Assembly: GCA_963854835.1 (NCBI GenBank) | Contig: OY978525.1 | Location: 29,349,253 to 29,413,252, forward strand | Direction: 5' to 3' | Length of the DNA stretch: 64,000 nt | Origin: Megamerina dolium | Lineage: Eukaryota; Arthropoda; Insecta; Diptera; Megamerinidae | In this document: positions 38,007-49,129 of the stretch, piece after piece | How positions within the stretch are numbered: position 1 is the first letter of the stretch | Layout of the letters: the number at the start of each line of letters is the position of its first letter | Made by a program: the position numbers and the translations under genes | The notes under the pieces: generated by a model | What the model saw: only the letters and a program-made list of their open reading frames with translations | What the model was told of the DNA's origin: nothing | Databases searched by the model: none

Positions 38007-38037
38007 ATTTGATCCTTGCCTATAGCAAGGATCAAAT
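38007..38037. repeat. Perfect 13-bp inverted repeat with 5-nt loop
   Basis: ATTTGATCCTTGC and GCAAGGATCAAAT are separated by CTATA. It lies about 230 bp before the LINE at 38268. Confidence 0.9.
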
Positions 38038-38270
38038 CGGAAAATTAAATCATGCGATATTTACCTTTGAGGTATGGAGTGTGTTCAGCAATCTTATGGA
38101 GAAAATTACGGGAAACATTTTTGTCAAATATTTTAATACTCTGTCTCTGTCATTTTTTCCCTTTTTTTTTGGAAAACGTACCAACAACTCTGAGTTTACT
38201 ACTAATGGGATATACAATATAAACGACCCCCATCCATTCTCATAAAATCTCACTATGGTTTATATTTCAG

Positions 38271-38558
38271 GTGGCCTACAAAGTTGCCTGTCCTATATCT
38301 AGGAGTAAGAAGATCTTCCCTCCGTGGTGGGATAGGGATCTGAGTGACCTGAGGTCCAAGCTCAGAAGAATCTTTAACGATTGCTATGCAACGGGTGACT
38401 TTCAGGAGTATAGATATTCCGTGAGGGGATATAAAAAAGCTATACGGACTGCAAAGACAAAATCTTGGCGGGAACATTGCAAGTCGATAGAGGCCACGAA
38501 GGACTCAGCAAGACTCGGTAAAATCCTGGCTAAAGATCACTCAAATAAAACCTTTTAA
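38271..38558 (+). pseudogene. LINE pol fragment: pre-RT linker
   Basis: Frame containing KIFPPWWDRDLSDLRSKLRR and a Lys/Arg-rich segment ending SARLGKILAKDHSNKTF. This is the region between endonuclease and RT in LINEs of this group. A frameshift at about 38555 moves the reading on to TDGTWAESTAETLDIL in another frame, which leads to the next block. Confidence 0.75.
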
Positions 38559-38704
38559 AGCGCACCGATGGCACTTGGGCGGAATCGACGGCCGAAACTC
38601 TAGATATCCTCATAGATACACACTTTCCAGACAGTCCTGATGAGGCAACGCAAGGAAGCGAACCGGTACAGCAGGAAGTATCGGCGGCGCTGCTGGATAA
38701 AATC

Positions 38705-39174
38705 ATGACTGAGGAGAAAATAGGGTGGGCAATTAATAGTTCGTCACCTTTTAAATCCCCGGGGGTAGACGGTATTCTCCCTATAATGATGCAGAACACT
38801 CAGAAATCTTTGGTTAAGGAGCTAAAGGAGATCTTCCGTGCTTGTGTTCGCTACAACCATATCCCGACTACATTGAGGAGAACAAGGGTGGTTTTCATCC
38901 CCAAATCGGGTAGAAGAGGATATGAATTGGCCAAGGACTTCAGGCCAATAAGTCTTATGTCCTTTGTATTAAAAACTCTAGAAAGAATCTTAGACTTATA
39001 TATACGGGAGCTTCTAGATGAGAAATCTCTCTCTTCAGTACAGTATGCATACTTGAGGGGGAGGTCTACAGAAACTGCGCTACATGAGGTGGTACGCACA
39101 GTGGAGAGGTCCCTATTGTATAAACAATTCACTCTGTCGGCGTTTGTTGACGTAGAGGGAGCACGCCCCCCTGC
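38705..39174 (+). pseudogene. LINE reverse transcriptase, fingers to motif A
   Basis: Carries KSPGVDGILP, then RRTRVVFIPKSGRR, then KDFRPISLMSFVLKTLERIL, and motif A as SAFVDVEGA. The aspartate of motif A is present. Immediately after, the frame enters a 15-bp inverted copy of the downstream motif-B DNA and the normal sequence between A and B is missing. The reading to 39217 beyond this point is not LINE protein. Confidence 0.85.
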
Positions 39175-39194
39175 ACAACGCAGGGGGGCGTGCT
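39160..39194. repeat. Perfect 15-bp hairpin at an RT deletion junction
   Basis: AGCACGCCCCCCTGC at 39160-39174 and its exact reverse complement at 39180-39194, with loop ACAAC. The right arm is the normal coding DNA of motif B (GGVL). The left arm is an inverted copy of it placed where the sequence after motif A should be. Confidence 0.95.
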
Positions 39195-39546
39195 GTCCCC
39201 CATGCTCTGGCTCATAACTATAAACGATATCCCTGTGGAACTTAACGCAAATGGAGTTAAGATTGTAGCGTACGCTGATGATGTGGCGATCCTAGTCTCG
39301 GGTCCCTTCCCTTCCGTGATGAGTGAAATCATGGAAAGAACATTAGCAAAACTAAGTAGGTGGGCACAAGATTGTGGCCTTAGGGTGAATCCGGATAAGA
39401 CAGAGTTACTGCTCTTTACGAGGAATTACAAACCACCTACCTTCAGACTACCAACATTAAATGGACAGCAATTAACTCTATCGAACAGTACCAAGTATCT
39501 GGGACTGACTATAGACTGCAAACTGAATTGGAAAACATGCATCTAG
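39180..39546 (+). pseudogene. LINE reverse transcriptase, motifs B to E
   Basis: Starts within motif B (GGVLSPMLWLITINDIP). Motif C is YADD (39271-39282), so the catalytic aspartates are kept, followed by LAKLSRWAQDCGLRVNPDKT and STKYLGLTID. A TAG stop ends it at 39546. Downstream the frame reads RKACIAFYACKSMFG with another stop inside WEAL. Confidence 0.85.
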
Positions 39547-40039
39547 GAGAGAGCACGGAAGGCCTGCATCGCTTTCTATGCTTGCAAATCGATGTTTGGT
39601 AAGAAGTGGGGTCTAAGGCCGAACATGGTACTCTGGATGTACCAAGCGGTAGTGAGACCGGTGTTGCCCTATGGCTCTGTAGTTTAGTGGGAAGCTCTAC
39701 GGAAGAACTATAACACCAATAAACTACGGAAAGTTCAGCGCACTACGTGTGTTGATGCCACTGGGGCCTGTCGCACCTGCCCTGCAGCGGCCTTGGATCC
39801 TATTTTGAACCTCCTTCCAATTGACTTGCACATACTATGTACTGCATCGCAAACTACACTCAGACTCAGGGAATCTGGATGTTGGAAGTGTACTCAACAA
39901 GGACACAGTAGCATTCTTAGGAATGTACCATAGATTTAGTTGACAACAGGACAGACTTCTGCCCTCGCAAGCTGGCTTTTGAGAGAGGCATCAAGGCCGT
40001 ATTTCCAAGTAGAAATGAGTGGAAGAAAGGTGGGATCCT

Positions 40040-40758
40040 GACTGGTAGGGATACACACATTTTCACTGATGGTTCCAAAATGGACTCTGGAGTCGGAGCA
40101 GGAATCCTTAGAAATATCAACGTCCGTAAAACTCCCTTCTTATTGCAGTGTGTTCCAGGCGGAGGTGTACGCAATTCTGCAAGCATGCGAATTGCTCCAA
40201 CAAAGGAACATAACTGGAAAGGCAACAATTCTCTCCTATAGCCAGGCAGCTATAAAGGCGCTAGCCGCGCCAACTGTTAGCTCAAAGCTGGTCGGAGAGT
40301 GTAAACAAATAATAACCGCAATATCTGCCTACCTCGAAGTATCAGTTATCTGGATTCCAGGACACAAGGGAATCGCAGGCAACGAGAATGCTGATGAGCT
40401 AGCTCGCAGGGGCTCATCTGAAGACAATGAACGAACACCCTATGCCGATGTAGGTGTTCCCCTAGCTGAAGCCAAGGGGATTATCCAAAAACACTACCTA
40501 AACAAAGCGCAGCGGAAATGGACTAGCACCACGACCTGCACAATTTCAAAAGCCACCTGGCCAGACTACAGCGAGAAGAGGACAAGGAGCCTTCTCAGTA
40601 GATCTAAGGCCGTCACACACAAACTAATAGCAGTATGCACAGGCCACTGGGCCATTGGTACACATGCGGAGAAAATGGGTATCCCGCACAACGACCATTG
40701 CAGAAGCTGCAACGACATAACCGCTAAGGAGACGGTAGAGCATTTCTTGTGCAAATGA
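40040..40758 (+). pseudogene. LINE RNase H domain and Cys-rich tail
   Basis: RNase H landmarks in order: FTDGSKM (shifted frame near 40062), FQAEVYAIL (40150), ILSYSQAAIKAL (near 40230), VIWIPGHKGIAGNENADELA (near 40350). The second catalytic aspartate, normally in an SDSQAA-type motif, is Tyr here (TAT), so the enzyme would be inactive even without the frame break. The C-terminus has CTGHWAIGTHAEKMG and a Cys/His cluster (CRSC, HFLCK). The stop at 40756 precedes further family-like sequence. Confidence 0.85.
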
Positions 40759-41095
40759 CCGGCCTTATCCAGAAACCGATTAACATCCTTAGGTAGCCCT
40801 TTCTTTGATAACCTAGGACAGGTATCTAAAATAGAGATCTCCCATATCCTTCAGTTCATAAACAACTCCGGCTGGTTGTAACATATCCTTCAACACTCAG
40901 TAGGTCTTAGCGAGATTTATGGCTCAAAACGGCATTTTATTTGCTACTTGAGCGACCAGGGTCGCAGCCATTCTACCTACCTACCAAATGCGTATACCTC
41001 AGTTCTCTCAACATACAAAAACAATACAATTTCCATTAAAGCAAAGTGGAGCGAATTGTATGAGTCGCCTCAAAAGCGCGGCAAATCAGTCAGTG

Positions 41096-41420
41096 TTTTT
41101 TGAAATGTGCGCAAAATAATCTTCGTGGACTTTCTTGAAAGTAGTAATATAATTACCGGCAATTACTATGTGAAATTATTGGGCCGTTTAAATGATGAAA
41201 TCAAGAAAAAACGGTCAAATTTAGAGAAGAAAAAATTTTCAAAATTTATTGAAAAATTTTATGAATTAAGCTACAAATTGCCCCATCCACCCATATCTAT
41301 ACTTTGAAGAGATGGCTCCAGGCAAAATTGTTTTTCTCAAATGAGGAAATCATATGGAAAACCCGAAAAGGGTACTGTGTTGAAGAGTAAAAGAGTATTT
41401 TTACAAACAAACAAAAACTT
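41096..41420 (+). pseudogene. Mariner transposase fragment (mid-to-C-terminal)
   Basis: The frame at 41107-41307 reads IIFVDFLESSNIITGNYYVK then LLGRLNDEIKKKRSNLEKKK, then YELSYKLPHPPISIL. This matches mariner transposases across and beyond the central catalytic region. The usual HQDNAPxH block with the second aspartate is missing between KKK and the HPP motif. Further out-of-frame similarity runs to about 41420. No TIRs seen. It follows the LINE tail by about 110 bp. Confidence 0.75.
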
Positions 41421-41519
41421 GGAACTTGGAACTTATCAATTCACCTATATTTATATTTTGACATGTAATTGTAGCTAATTCATGAATAATTACTCAAGTT
41501 ATGACCTATTATGTGATAG

Positions 41520-41970
41520 TGTAAATAGTACACTAGTATCGCCCCTAATAGATTGCCCCTAGAGAAGCGTAATGTATAACCGATCTATATTAATTTATGG
41601 TCCGAAAACTTTTTTCGTTCCATCTCTTTGGAAGGTTCCAATACATAATTATTGAATTTTATCAAATTCACTCCAACACCACCCAGAAAGATAAAGTTTA
41701 TGACCGATCAACATTATTTTGTGCTATTAAACATTTCTACCCAATATTCTTACTCCTTATTTCCACTTCTCAGCAGGGCAACCCTACAAAATGAACCTAA
41801 AAGCCAGCTTAGAATCGAGAAAACCCTCCATTATTGCCCAGGAATCGGTTTGAGGGCGTTAATAAGTATTAATTGTTAATTACTAATTTTTCCTCGTCAA
41901 CACTTCTCCTGAATATACTTATTCCTAACCCTACGGATTAGACGGGCTATCCTACAAAATTTAAATTATT
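41520..41970. repeat. Diverged repeat family, locus 4
   Basis: Two copies of box 1: ACCCTACAAAATGAACC at 41781-41797 and ATCCTACAAAATTTAA at 41949-41964, spaced about 168 bp. A box-2 remnant (CCATTATTGCCCAGGAATCG) lies near 41830, and ATCAAATTCACTCCAAC near 41660 is shared with locus 2. The two overlapping short open frames are not conserved at other loci. Confidence 0.5.
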
Positions 41971-42179
41971 TGAAAAATAATATCTCAGCGTTCCGAGTGC
42001 GAGTTTAAAGGAAAAATTAGTTGAGACTAAAAGCAACGGAAAAAGTAAATAGTCACAATATTTTATTGACAATTTCTCAATAACTTCTCAAATGGCAAGT
42101 GTAAAGGAGCTGGACTATTTCACTTCAATTTCATTTAAGTTCAATAAGTTATAGTCTGCACAATACATTCAGATAAGTT

Positions 42180-42530
42180 CAATCTGATTTTAAGCGGCGG
42201 CTTCTGTCTACGCTGAAGTCAAAGCGTAGCACTGCCATGGTGATTTTGGGGTGAATGGGGCGAATGGGTTGAGATGGCCATCTGGCATCACCATTTATGT
42301 CAGCTCTGGTTACTCCGCTAGTCACCCCCTCGCGTATTCTTTTCTCTCTCTCTACTTTTTTTAATTTTGCATTTATTTTCTCTTTTTTTTTGTGTCTTAA
42401 TGCATTTCTCACTCTCTCTCTCTCTGCCTTTGGTTATTTTCCACTTTAGGTAACATCTTTCAAAACTTTGATTTTTATTCTTTCTTTGGAGTGATATTGT
42501 AAGCCACGTGCGCGACTTAATTCTAAAATA
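42180..42530 (+). promoter_or_regulatory. Candidate GAGA-rich promoter, second
   Basis: A relatively GC-rich block (42190-42340) precedes CT runs at 42344-42355 and 42408-42425. Then come TTTGGTTATTTTCC, an E-box in CCACGTGCGCGACTTAATTC near 42503, and an A-rich leader-like region. The order resembles 10664-10810. The minus-strand open frame at 42179-42412 has a Lys/Arg/Glu-rich N-terminus encoded by the CT runs and is probably spurious. Promoter function is inference only. Confidence 0.25.
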
Positions 42531-43487
42531 AAAAAAAAATAAAAAAATAAGTGTTCGGTAAAATAATAATAAATAATTAATAATAGAGACATAATCGATA
42601 AATTATTAACTCAGTAAATTAAATATTTAAATAAAGTACAATTGTGCATATAGAGAAAAAAACAAGAAGACTATAATAATACTCATCATAATTAAAGGAA
42701 CTTAAATAAATAATAGATTGTTTGTTAGTTAGGAAACAAAATGAAACGCAGAAGACATCGAATATCACAGTGACAACTTTTGTGTGGGCAAAAACTATTG
42801 TTTGCATTCTTGTGAAAAGAGAGAAGAAAGCAAATTAGTTGAGTCTGTACAAGGCGGGCGTATATTCCTCTTCACTAAGAAATAAGCACTACTACAGGTT
42901 GCCTAACCATTGTAGTGACCTTCAAGCAGTAGTTAAGCTTAAAGACATATTTTTACAATAATGACGAAATGAAAGTTTTACAAGTTTATATTATTGCCAA
43001 AAATTTTGAAATAATTTTGAATATAAACAAATTTTGACATAATTCGAAATAAATTATGATATTCACTTTCTATATTAGTAATGCAAATCTTTTTTTTTAG
43101 GGTCAAGCATGAAAAGTATATGTTTGCTAAAGATTTATTATCTTAAAATATGTCCAATTATATCACAAAAATATTATAAACACATCGCTTCATTGCGTGA
43201 TTACTTAATATAAATATCAATTTTACGAATAGTTTATATCGTTTTTATGCACGTTTTGCGATTATTAGTACACACTACATATCATGTATATAAAAATATT
43301 ACAAAAGTAGAGCTGTGATGGGTGTGCTTTAATACAATATTAATATTCATATACATTAGACTGGACTCTAAGTATATCATTGGCATCTGGAAGCTTTTGG
43401 ATCCATATGAATATTGTCAAATGTATACTAGGAAAATAAAAGACCCGTGTCCTTGCAATTAATTTACAATTATGCATTTTAATTATC
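42531..43487. other. AT-rich non-coding stretch
   Basis: Adenine-rich to 42700, which could be an untranslated leader if the candidate promoter is real. Otherwise nothing recognised. Confidence 0.35.
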
Positions 43488-43714
43488 GACTAGATTGATA
43501 ATAACAACCGAATATCGATTTTTGCCGAAAATAACATGCTTCGCCAGCCATCTCTGTTCTTCGCTAGCTGGCGCCAGTTAGAAAATCCAAGCTCCGTCAG
43601 GTTCTCCAGTACTTGGTCTTTCCACCGGAGGTTAGGTCGTCCTCTTCTGCGTCGTCTTCCAGCGGGTTCCGAATATAACACCTTCTTAGCTGGAGCGTGT
43701 TCTTCTAAATAATA
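43488..43714 (-). mobile_element. LINE-3 family 3' fragment with SINE at its edge
   Basis: The minus frame at 43490-43738 reads EEHAPAKKVLYSEPAGRRRR, then GRPNLRWKDQVLENLTELGF and SNWRQLAKNRDGW. This is the basic C-terminus of the LINE-3 protein, relatively well preserved. 5' truncated at about 43705, where a SINE sits. Confidence 0.85.
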
Positions 43715-44072
43715 ATAAAAAAAATAAATATGTGGCACTTAAAGCCCCAAAGGGCTCATTGGCCGAGCTTCGCTTCCATTACTGTTGTGCGTCTTAAATT
43801 TGGACAGTATTAGAAGGGACCTACTTACCTTAGCCGGTTCCGAACGGCAGAACACTTGTGACATCACTTTTTCTGAGCTTTGTCACAGACTTCTTTAAGA
43901 AGCTTTTTCATGGCAAGTTGTTACTGTCGGAAGAATTGCCAATTGCTTGCCGACAGGTGGGTACCATTCGAAAGAAAAATCTTATCGATATTAAATTTGT
44001 TATGCATCAGCCGGGGATTGAACCACGACTTACAGATCAGAAGGCGAACACACCACTGAGCTACGGCACCCA
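43715..44072 (-). mobile_element. tRNA-derived SINE, copy 6
   Basis: Minus orientation; head at 44072, tail at the low-coordinate end. Bracketed by a 10-bp duplication CTAAATAATA (43705-43714 and 44073-44082). The 3' stem-loop sequence (AGCCCTTTGGGGCT in sense) is present. The 72-codon open frame at 43858-44076 lies inside the SINE. Confidence 0.92.
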
Positions 44073-44082
44073 CTAAATAATA

Positions 44083-46683
44083 TAGGTGCATAATTAAGAA
44101 AATAATATTTTTAAATAGAAATAAGACATCTCAGAAAATAATATAAAAACTGGCATAAATTTTGGACTATAGAGAAACTAAAGACGACTAACATATCTTT
44201 CCTATTATATTACGGAATTACTCGAATCTGCCTGTTCATCCCCAACTATATTAAAACATTGAATGGCTTATGCTTTGACATAACTTTTATTTTTTCAAAT
44301 TACAAATTAATTTTTTCATAATCACATTTCTCTAGCAAATTACAAATAATCTCTTCTACATTCCACTCTAATATACTTGTATGACTCTCGGTCGAACATA
44401 GTAGTCATTCATTGAAATTTCCAAAAACTACTAGTCATTTCAATTAAATTAATTTATGGTCAGAACGTGTTGAAATGATGACAAACATTAGTTTTGTTAG
44501 TTACATATTTTATTAAAATCAACACAAGTATGTGCATATATGTATATGTAATTTTACGTATACATACTTACTAAATGTGCCTATTGTATGAGTCAAGGTC
44601 AAGATTTTTTGCTTTGCTTTCATCATAATTTTGTGAAATTGCTATTTTTATAGTTTGTCTAGCTATTTCATAAAGTTTTCATAAAGTAAAATTTGTATAC
44701 ATACTTCTACTCGTGTATACCTAGATACATACGTATGTATATAAACATTTATTGCCCACTTTTTTACTATAGTAAAACAAATGTGAAAACCCATTCAGTT
44801 ACTTAGCATTAAACACGCCTTCTTTTGTACAACAACAACAACAACAACACACAATAATCAAACAGGTTTGCTAATATGTATTTTTATAAGGCTTCAGCTT
44901 GCCTGCTTGTCCATTCACTTATACTAACTAATGCCCCTAAAAATATGTTTTATTAATAAATATGCATATAGGCTTTCATCACCAGTTTGTTTGCAAGTAT
45001 TTGTTGGTTTTGGTTTATTTATTTTTTTTTTTTTAATATTTTTGGGTTTTGCTTAAAACTCATGCTAGTTGTTGTAGTATGTACGATAACTATTTTCCGG
45101 TGCGTTTGCTAAAAATAATAAATTGTACAAGTGTGTATGAATGTACCTACAGATGGATGCGTGTTGAAAATTTTCTTAAAATAAATATGATGTACTCGTA
45201 CTACGAGTAATTACTAGTAGATATGTAGATATGCTTGTAATTATTTATAATATTAAAAACAAACAAAAAATTGTTATTTCATCTAATTGTTATTGTTGTT
45301 CTTGTGTAAATGTAATTATTAAAGGCGTTGAAGTATTTTTTGTAAGTGCGTGAGAATGTGTTCATATAGTGTGTGTGTGTGTGTGTGTTGCGAACGGAAA
45401 TTAAAGTTGGTATATTTTTAGCAATAATTACATGCATATCAATTTTTGTACCGCCCTATTAATGAATGTGTTTGCATATTAAAAATAATTTTCATAGCCA
45501 TGCATTAGGATGTAAGTGTACCTAACATGTACGAGTATGTATGTGTGCATATTTCTAGCTTACACATTTTCAAGGTACTTATAGTAGGTACTACATATAT
45601 TTAGATTTACATGATTACATAAATACATCTTTATTGTGAAATTGTAAATTATAGCTTATACGTACTCATAACTCTTATAAATATGAACGCAATTGGATAT
45701 AATCGTTATTTTCTGCAAAATTTACTAAGTAAATAAATACTTTTTTTTTTGATATATTTAACTAAGATACATTCAACTAAGTACTATAAATTTTTAATCG
45801 TAATTATGATCATAATCATTCGAATGAAGAAAATATATTTTATTTTTTTTCCTTCAGTAAGCAGAAAATACCGGATGTTTAACAGCCAAGAAAATCAACA
45901 TGCCTATTGTGAATCTCATGTGAATCTCAAGAAACCGACATGGTTGTAGTCTTGTTTCAGTCAGTTAAAATAGTTTATGTAAGTAAAATGAAATATTTAT
46001 ATTGCATCAGATTGAGCTATAAATAGAAAAATCTATTGAAAACAATGATACTTTTTCACACTAATTCCTAAAAAAGTTGTCTGATAAGTGTCAAACAAAA
46101 GTATTTGGAAGTAAATATATTTCGAATTCTGTTCGCAGAAGGGCCCATGCCTGAAACTTAAATGCAAACCGTCCTAACATTTTTCAGCACTCATCCTAAT
46201 GCACTAATCATAGAAATAGAGTACTAGGCACTAGGCAATCCTATCATATTTAACCAAAGTTTGGTTTTTCAGAGAACATCACACCGAAGCTGTAAAATAT
46301 AACATTTTAATTATTTAATAATTATAGTCCACACCAACAAATTAGTAGAGATCGAGCTTCATCTGATCCTCCTAGATTTTTTCTGCATATAATCTGCGGT
46401 CACAACCAATGCTAACAATATCATAGCGGCAATTCTAAAAAGACGTGAAAGAAGTGAAAAGTCACCAATAAGAGTGGACGTGTTTCGCATCTCTCCTTTG
46501 ATGGAGTCGGAAAAGTGATTGATTTCGGTAAACAAAAATTAAATATATTGCGAAAAGACGCTAAGTAAACTCAAGGAGTTATTTCTGTGGTTCTTTATTG
46601 CTTATACAAATAAGCAAAAATAACAATAAAATCAAAGAAAAAAAAATAATAATAATATCGTTTGCAAACATTTTGTTTGTAAT
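44083..46683. other. AT-rich non-coding stretch, possible LINE 5' UTR at its end
   Basis: Contains (CAA)n at 44830-44847 and (GT)n at about 45370-45388. The last 200 bp (from about 46480) may be the 5' UTR of the jockey-like LINE, but its boundary is not visible. Confidence 0.4.
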
Positions 46684-47590
46684 ATGAGTGTTCAGCGCTC
46701 TCCTCTCCGGCAACGGCAATCGCCTGTTAATGTGTGTGTAAACAATAATTTGCAATCACCCGCGCAAAAAACGGCCTTTCTACTGAAGTGCATGACCCAG
46801 TAGTTAAAGCAACTAGTGCGATGACTAATAAAGAACCAGTTGCTGTTCAAACTGGAATTGATCGCTACATTACTGTAGTAAAGCGAAAAAGAAGTCCACA
46901 AAATTCAAAACAAATGAATTCAACAAAAATTCAATAGCAGAACACTGCCCCTATTAGTTCGAAAAATAGATACGCTCTGCTTTCAGGTGATGAAAGTGAC
47001 GAAAATATTATCTCCAAGAAAAATTTCAAACCCCCACCCATTTTCTTAAGAGAACGCAACTCAGATAAGATGATTTCTAGAATCACAACTCTTATAGGAC
47101 TAAAGAATTTCCACGTTGTTCCTATTCGCAAAGGCCAAATTGAGGAAACGAAAGTGCAAATCTACAGCGAAACTCATTATCACAAAGTAATCGCGGAATT
47201 TGATGCTGTAAAAAAGAATTACTACACATATCAGCTAAAAAGTAGTAAGGGCTTAATCGTTGTACTCAAAGGCGTCGAACCCAACGTTAATATTAACGAA
47301 ATCAAACTTGCCCTTCGGAAGAAGGGTTTCAAGCCAAAACAGTATTCAAAATTCTCAACAAGAGCAATATACCTCAACCGTTATATCGTATTGAGTTTCA
47401 GCCTGAAACAAAACCCCTAAAAAAAGGTGAAGTACACCCCATATATAAAATTCGATATTTATTGCATCGCAAAATCACAATCGAAGAACCCCATAAGAGA
47501 ACTGGACCTCCTCAGTGCAGTAACTGCCAAGAATATGGACATACTAAGACATATTGTACCCTGCCAGCTGTTTGTGTGATTTGTGGAGAT
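46684..47590 (+). pseudogene. LINE ORF1 (Gag-like) pseudogene
   Basis: Starts MSVQRSPLRQRQSPV; several stops occur before 47070. The best-preserved part is the frame at 47070-47420, with VEPNVNINEIKLALRKKGF, a typical jockey ORF1 segment. After a frameshift near 47385 it continues to CSNCQEYGHTKTYC (47516-47557) and the start of a second knuckle, CVICGDLHP, and is cut off there. ORF1 proteins bind the element RNA (established for the family). The junction with RT follows within about 10 bp. Confidence 0.85.
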
Positions 47591-48657
47591 CTCCATCCGC
47601 TTTTGCAAACCACCTAAAAAGTGTGTTTACACCCAATCCACCCTCTTCACAGTCCTCATTACCAAAATTAATTTCTCAACCTTGCTCAATAACGCTCAAT
47701 ATTAAAAAAAAGGACATATTCAAAGCAATTTATAAAGATTTAAACCCAAAAAAATCACCTGGTGCATATAAAATTACCGGTAAAATGATAAAAGAGCTAC
47801 CTCCGGCTTCAGTAATTCATCTCATGCACATTTTCAATGCTATCCTTCGTATTAAACACTATCCCAAATGCTGGAAAACTTCAAAAATTATTATGATAGC
47901 AAAACCAGGAAAAGACCTTACAAAAGTTGCATCGTACAGTCCTATCAGCCTCCTGCCACTACCCTCTAAAGTATTCGAAAAGCTACTTGTCATGAATATA
48001 ACTCCACTTATTAATCTCAACCAACTGATTCCTCAACATCAGTTTGGATTTAGAAAACAGCACGGCACAATAGAACAAGTCCACCGCATTGTAACTCTGA
48101 TAAGGAACACTTTTGAAGAAAAAAAGTATTGCTCAGCTGTCTTTCTTGATATCACTCAAGCTTTCGATAAAGTATGGCACGATGGCCTTATTTACAAACT
48201 CAAACTATTACTGCCTGCAAATGTCTCCTCATTGCTTAGTAGCTACCTCACGAAAAGACAATTTCTCGTACATCACAAGGATTACACAACAAATCGATTG
48301 GATATTCACGCTCGCGTTCCTCACGGAAGCGTTTTGGGCCCCTTACTGTATCTCTTATACACTACAGATATGCACAGCAATAACTATACATTTATATCGA
48401 CCTTTGCAGATGATACGGCAATATTGTGCTCTCGCTCTAACCCCATAGAAGCTACTAAACTCCTGCAAACTCATATCGATTCTCTCGAAATCTGGCTAGC
48501 AAAATGGCGTATAAAAGTCAATGAATCAAAGAGCGTACATGTAACCTTCACGCTAAGGCCAGCTAAATGTCCCCCACTTAAAATTAATGGCCAATCAGTT
48601 CCACAATGTTCCTCAACAAAGTACTTGGGTATTCACCTCGACAGAAGGCTGACATGA
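47590..48657 (+). pseudogene. LINE reverse transcriptase (ORF2 fragment)
   Basis: An unbroken frame of about 355 codons. Blocks in order: KKSPGAYKITGKMIKELP, then SYSPISLLPLPSKVFEKLL, then QFGFRKQHGT, then motif A (AVFLDITQAFDKVWHDGL), motif B (GSVLGPLLYLLY), motif C as FADD (48403-48414), and SSTKYLGIHLDRRLT before a TGA. The catalytic aspartates are present. The ATG at 47554 lies in a shifted reading of ORF1 DNA, so it is not the natural start. The endonuclease is absent. Confidence 0.9.
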
Positions 48658-49129
48658 AAAAATCACATAGAGGCAAAGACAACTCAGTTATGGTGGCTGT
48701 TACACAAAAGATCAAAGTTGAATCTCGAATACAAAGTGCTATTATATAAAGTAATCCTGAAGCCAATCTGGACTTATGGTATTCAGTTCAGTGGTATTTA
48801 AAAATTACACAGTTGCATCTTTAAAAAGAAAAGACACACTGAATATGCTGTGAAATTGCTATACCTCGCGACTCAACAAATTGTGATGGAACGTTGGGAA
48901 TATCACATAATTTTAGTTAGTTTATAAGATTTGATTACTTATTGTTAGTTTCTAAGTAATTTAGAAAAATCCAATAAAAAAAGCTTGTTAGAAAAAAAAA
49001 ATTCTATGATAACTTCTCAAATGACAGATATAGGGGAACCGAAATATAATACCTCAACATTCATATTAAATAAAAAAGAAAGTGACTTTATTTCTTCGAA
49101 TTTCCTAAGCAGCTCTCTTGTTTAGATCT

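Larger units (their letters stand above)
38268..40985 (+). mobile_element. RNase H-bearing LINE (LOA/I-group-like), 5'-truncated
   Basis: One copy runs from the region between endonuclease and RT to the 3' tail CTACCTACC. The order is: linker with FPPWWDRDLSDLRSKL; RT fingers (SPGVDGILP, RPISLMSFVLKTLERIL); motif A (FVDVEGA); a deletion marked by a hairpin; motif B (GGVLSP); motif C (YADD); RNase H; and a Cys-rich CRSC segment. The frame is broken in at least five places. RNase H together with the CTACC tail places it near the LOA/I group; the exact clade is not settled. The 5' half (ORF1, endonuclease) is absent. Confidence 0.85.
46684..49001 (+). mobile_element. Jockey-like LINE, internally deleted
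   Basis: Contains an ORF1 (Gag) relic from the ATG at 46684, a direct jump into ORF2 reverse transcriptase at about 47590, a 3' UTR matching the copy at 4706-5535, and a poly-A run ending at about 49001. The end of ORF1 and the whole endonuclease are missing. Family placement rests on the jockey-style CCHC knuckles and RT. A TGA stop at 48655 and later deletions end the pol frame. Cannot move on its own. Confidence 0.9.

Noticed and set aside
42179..42412. Basic 78-codon minus-strand protein
   Set aside because: Its Lys/Arg/Glu-rich start is encoded by CT microsatellite runs; no known domain. Kept only as part of a candidate regulatory block.
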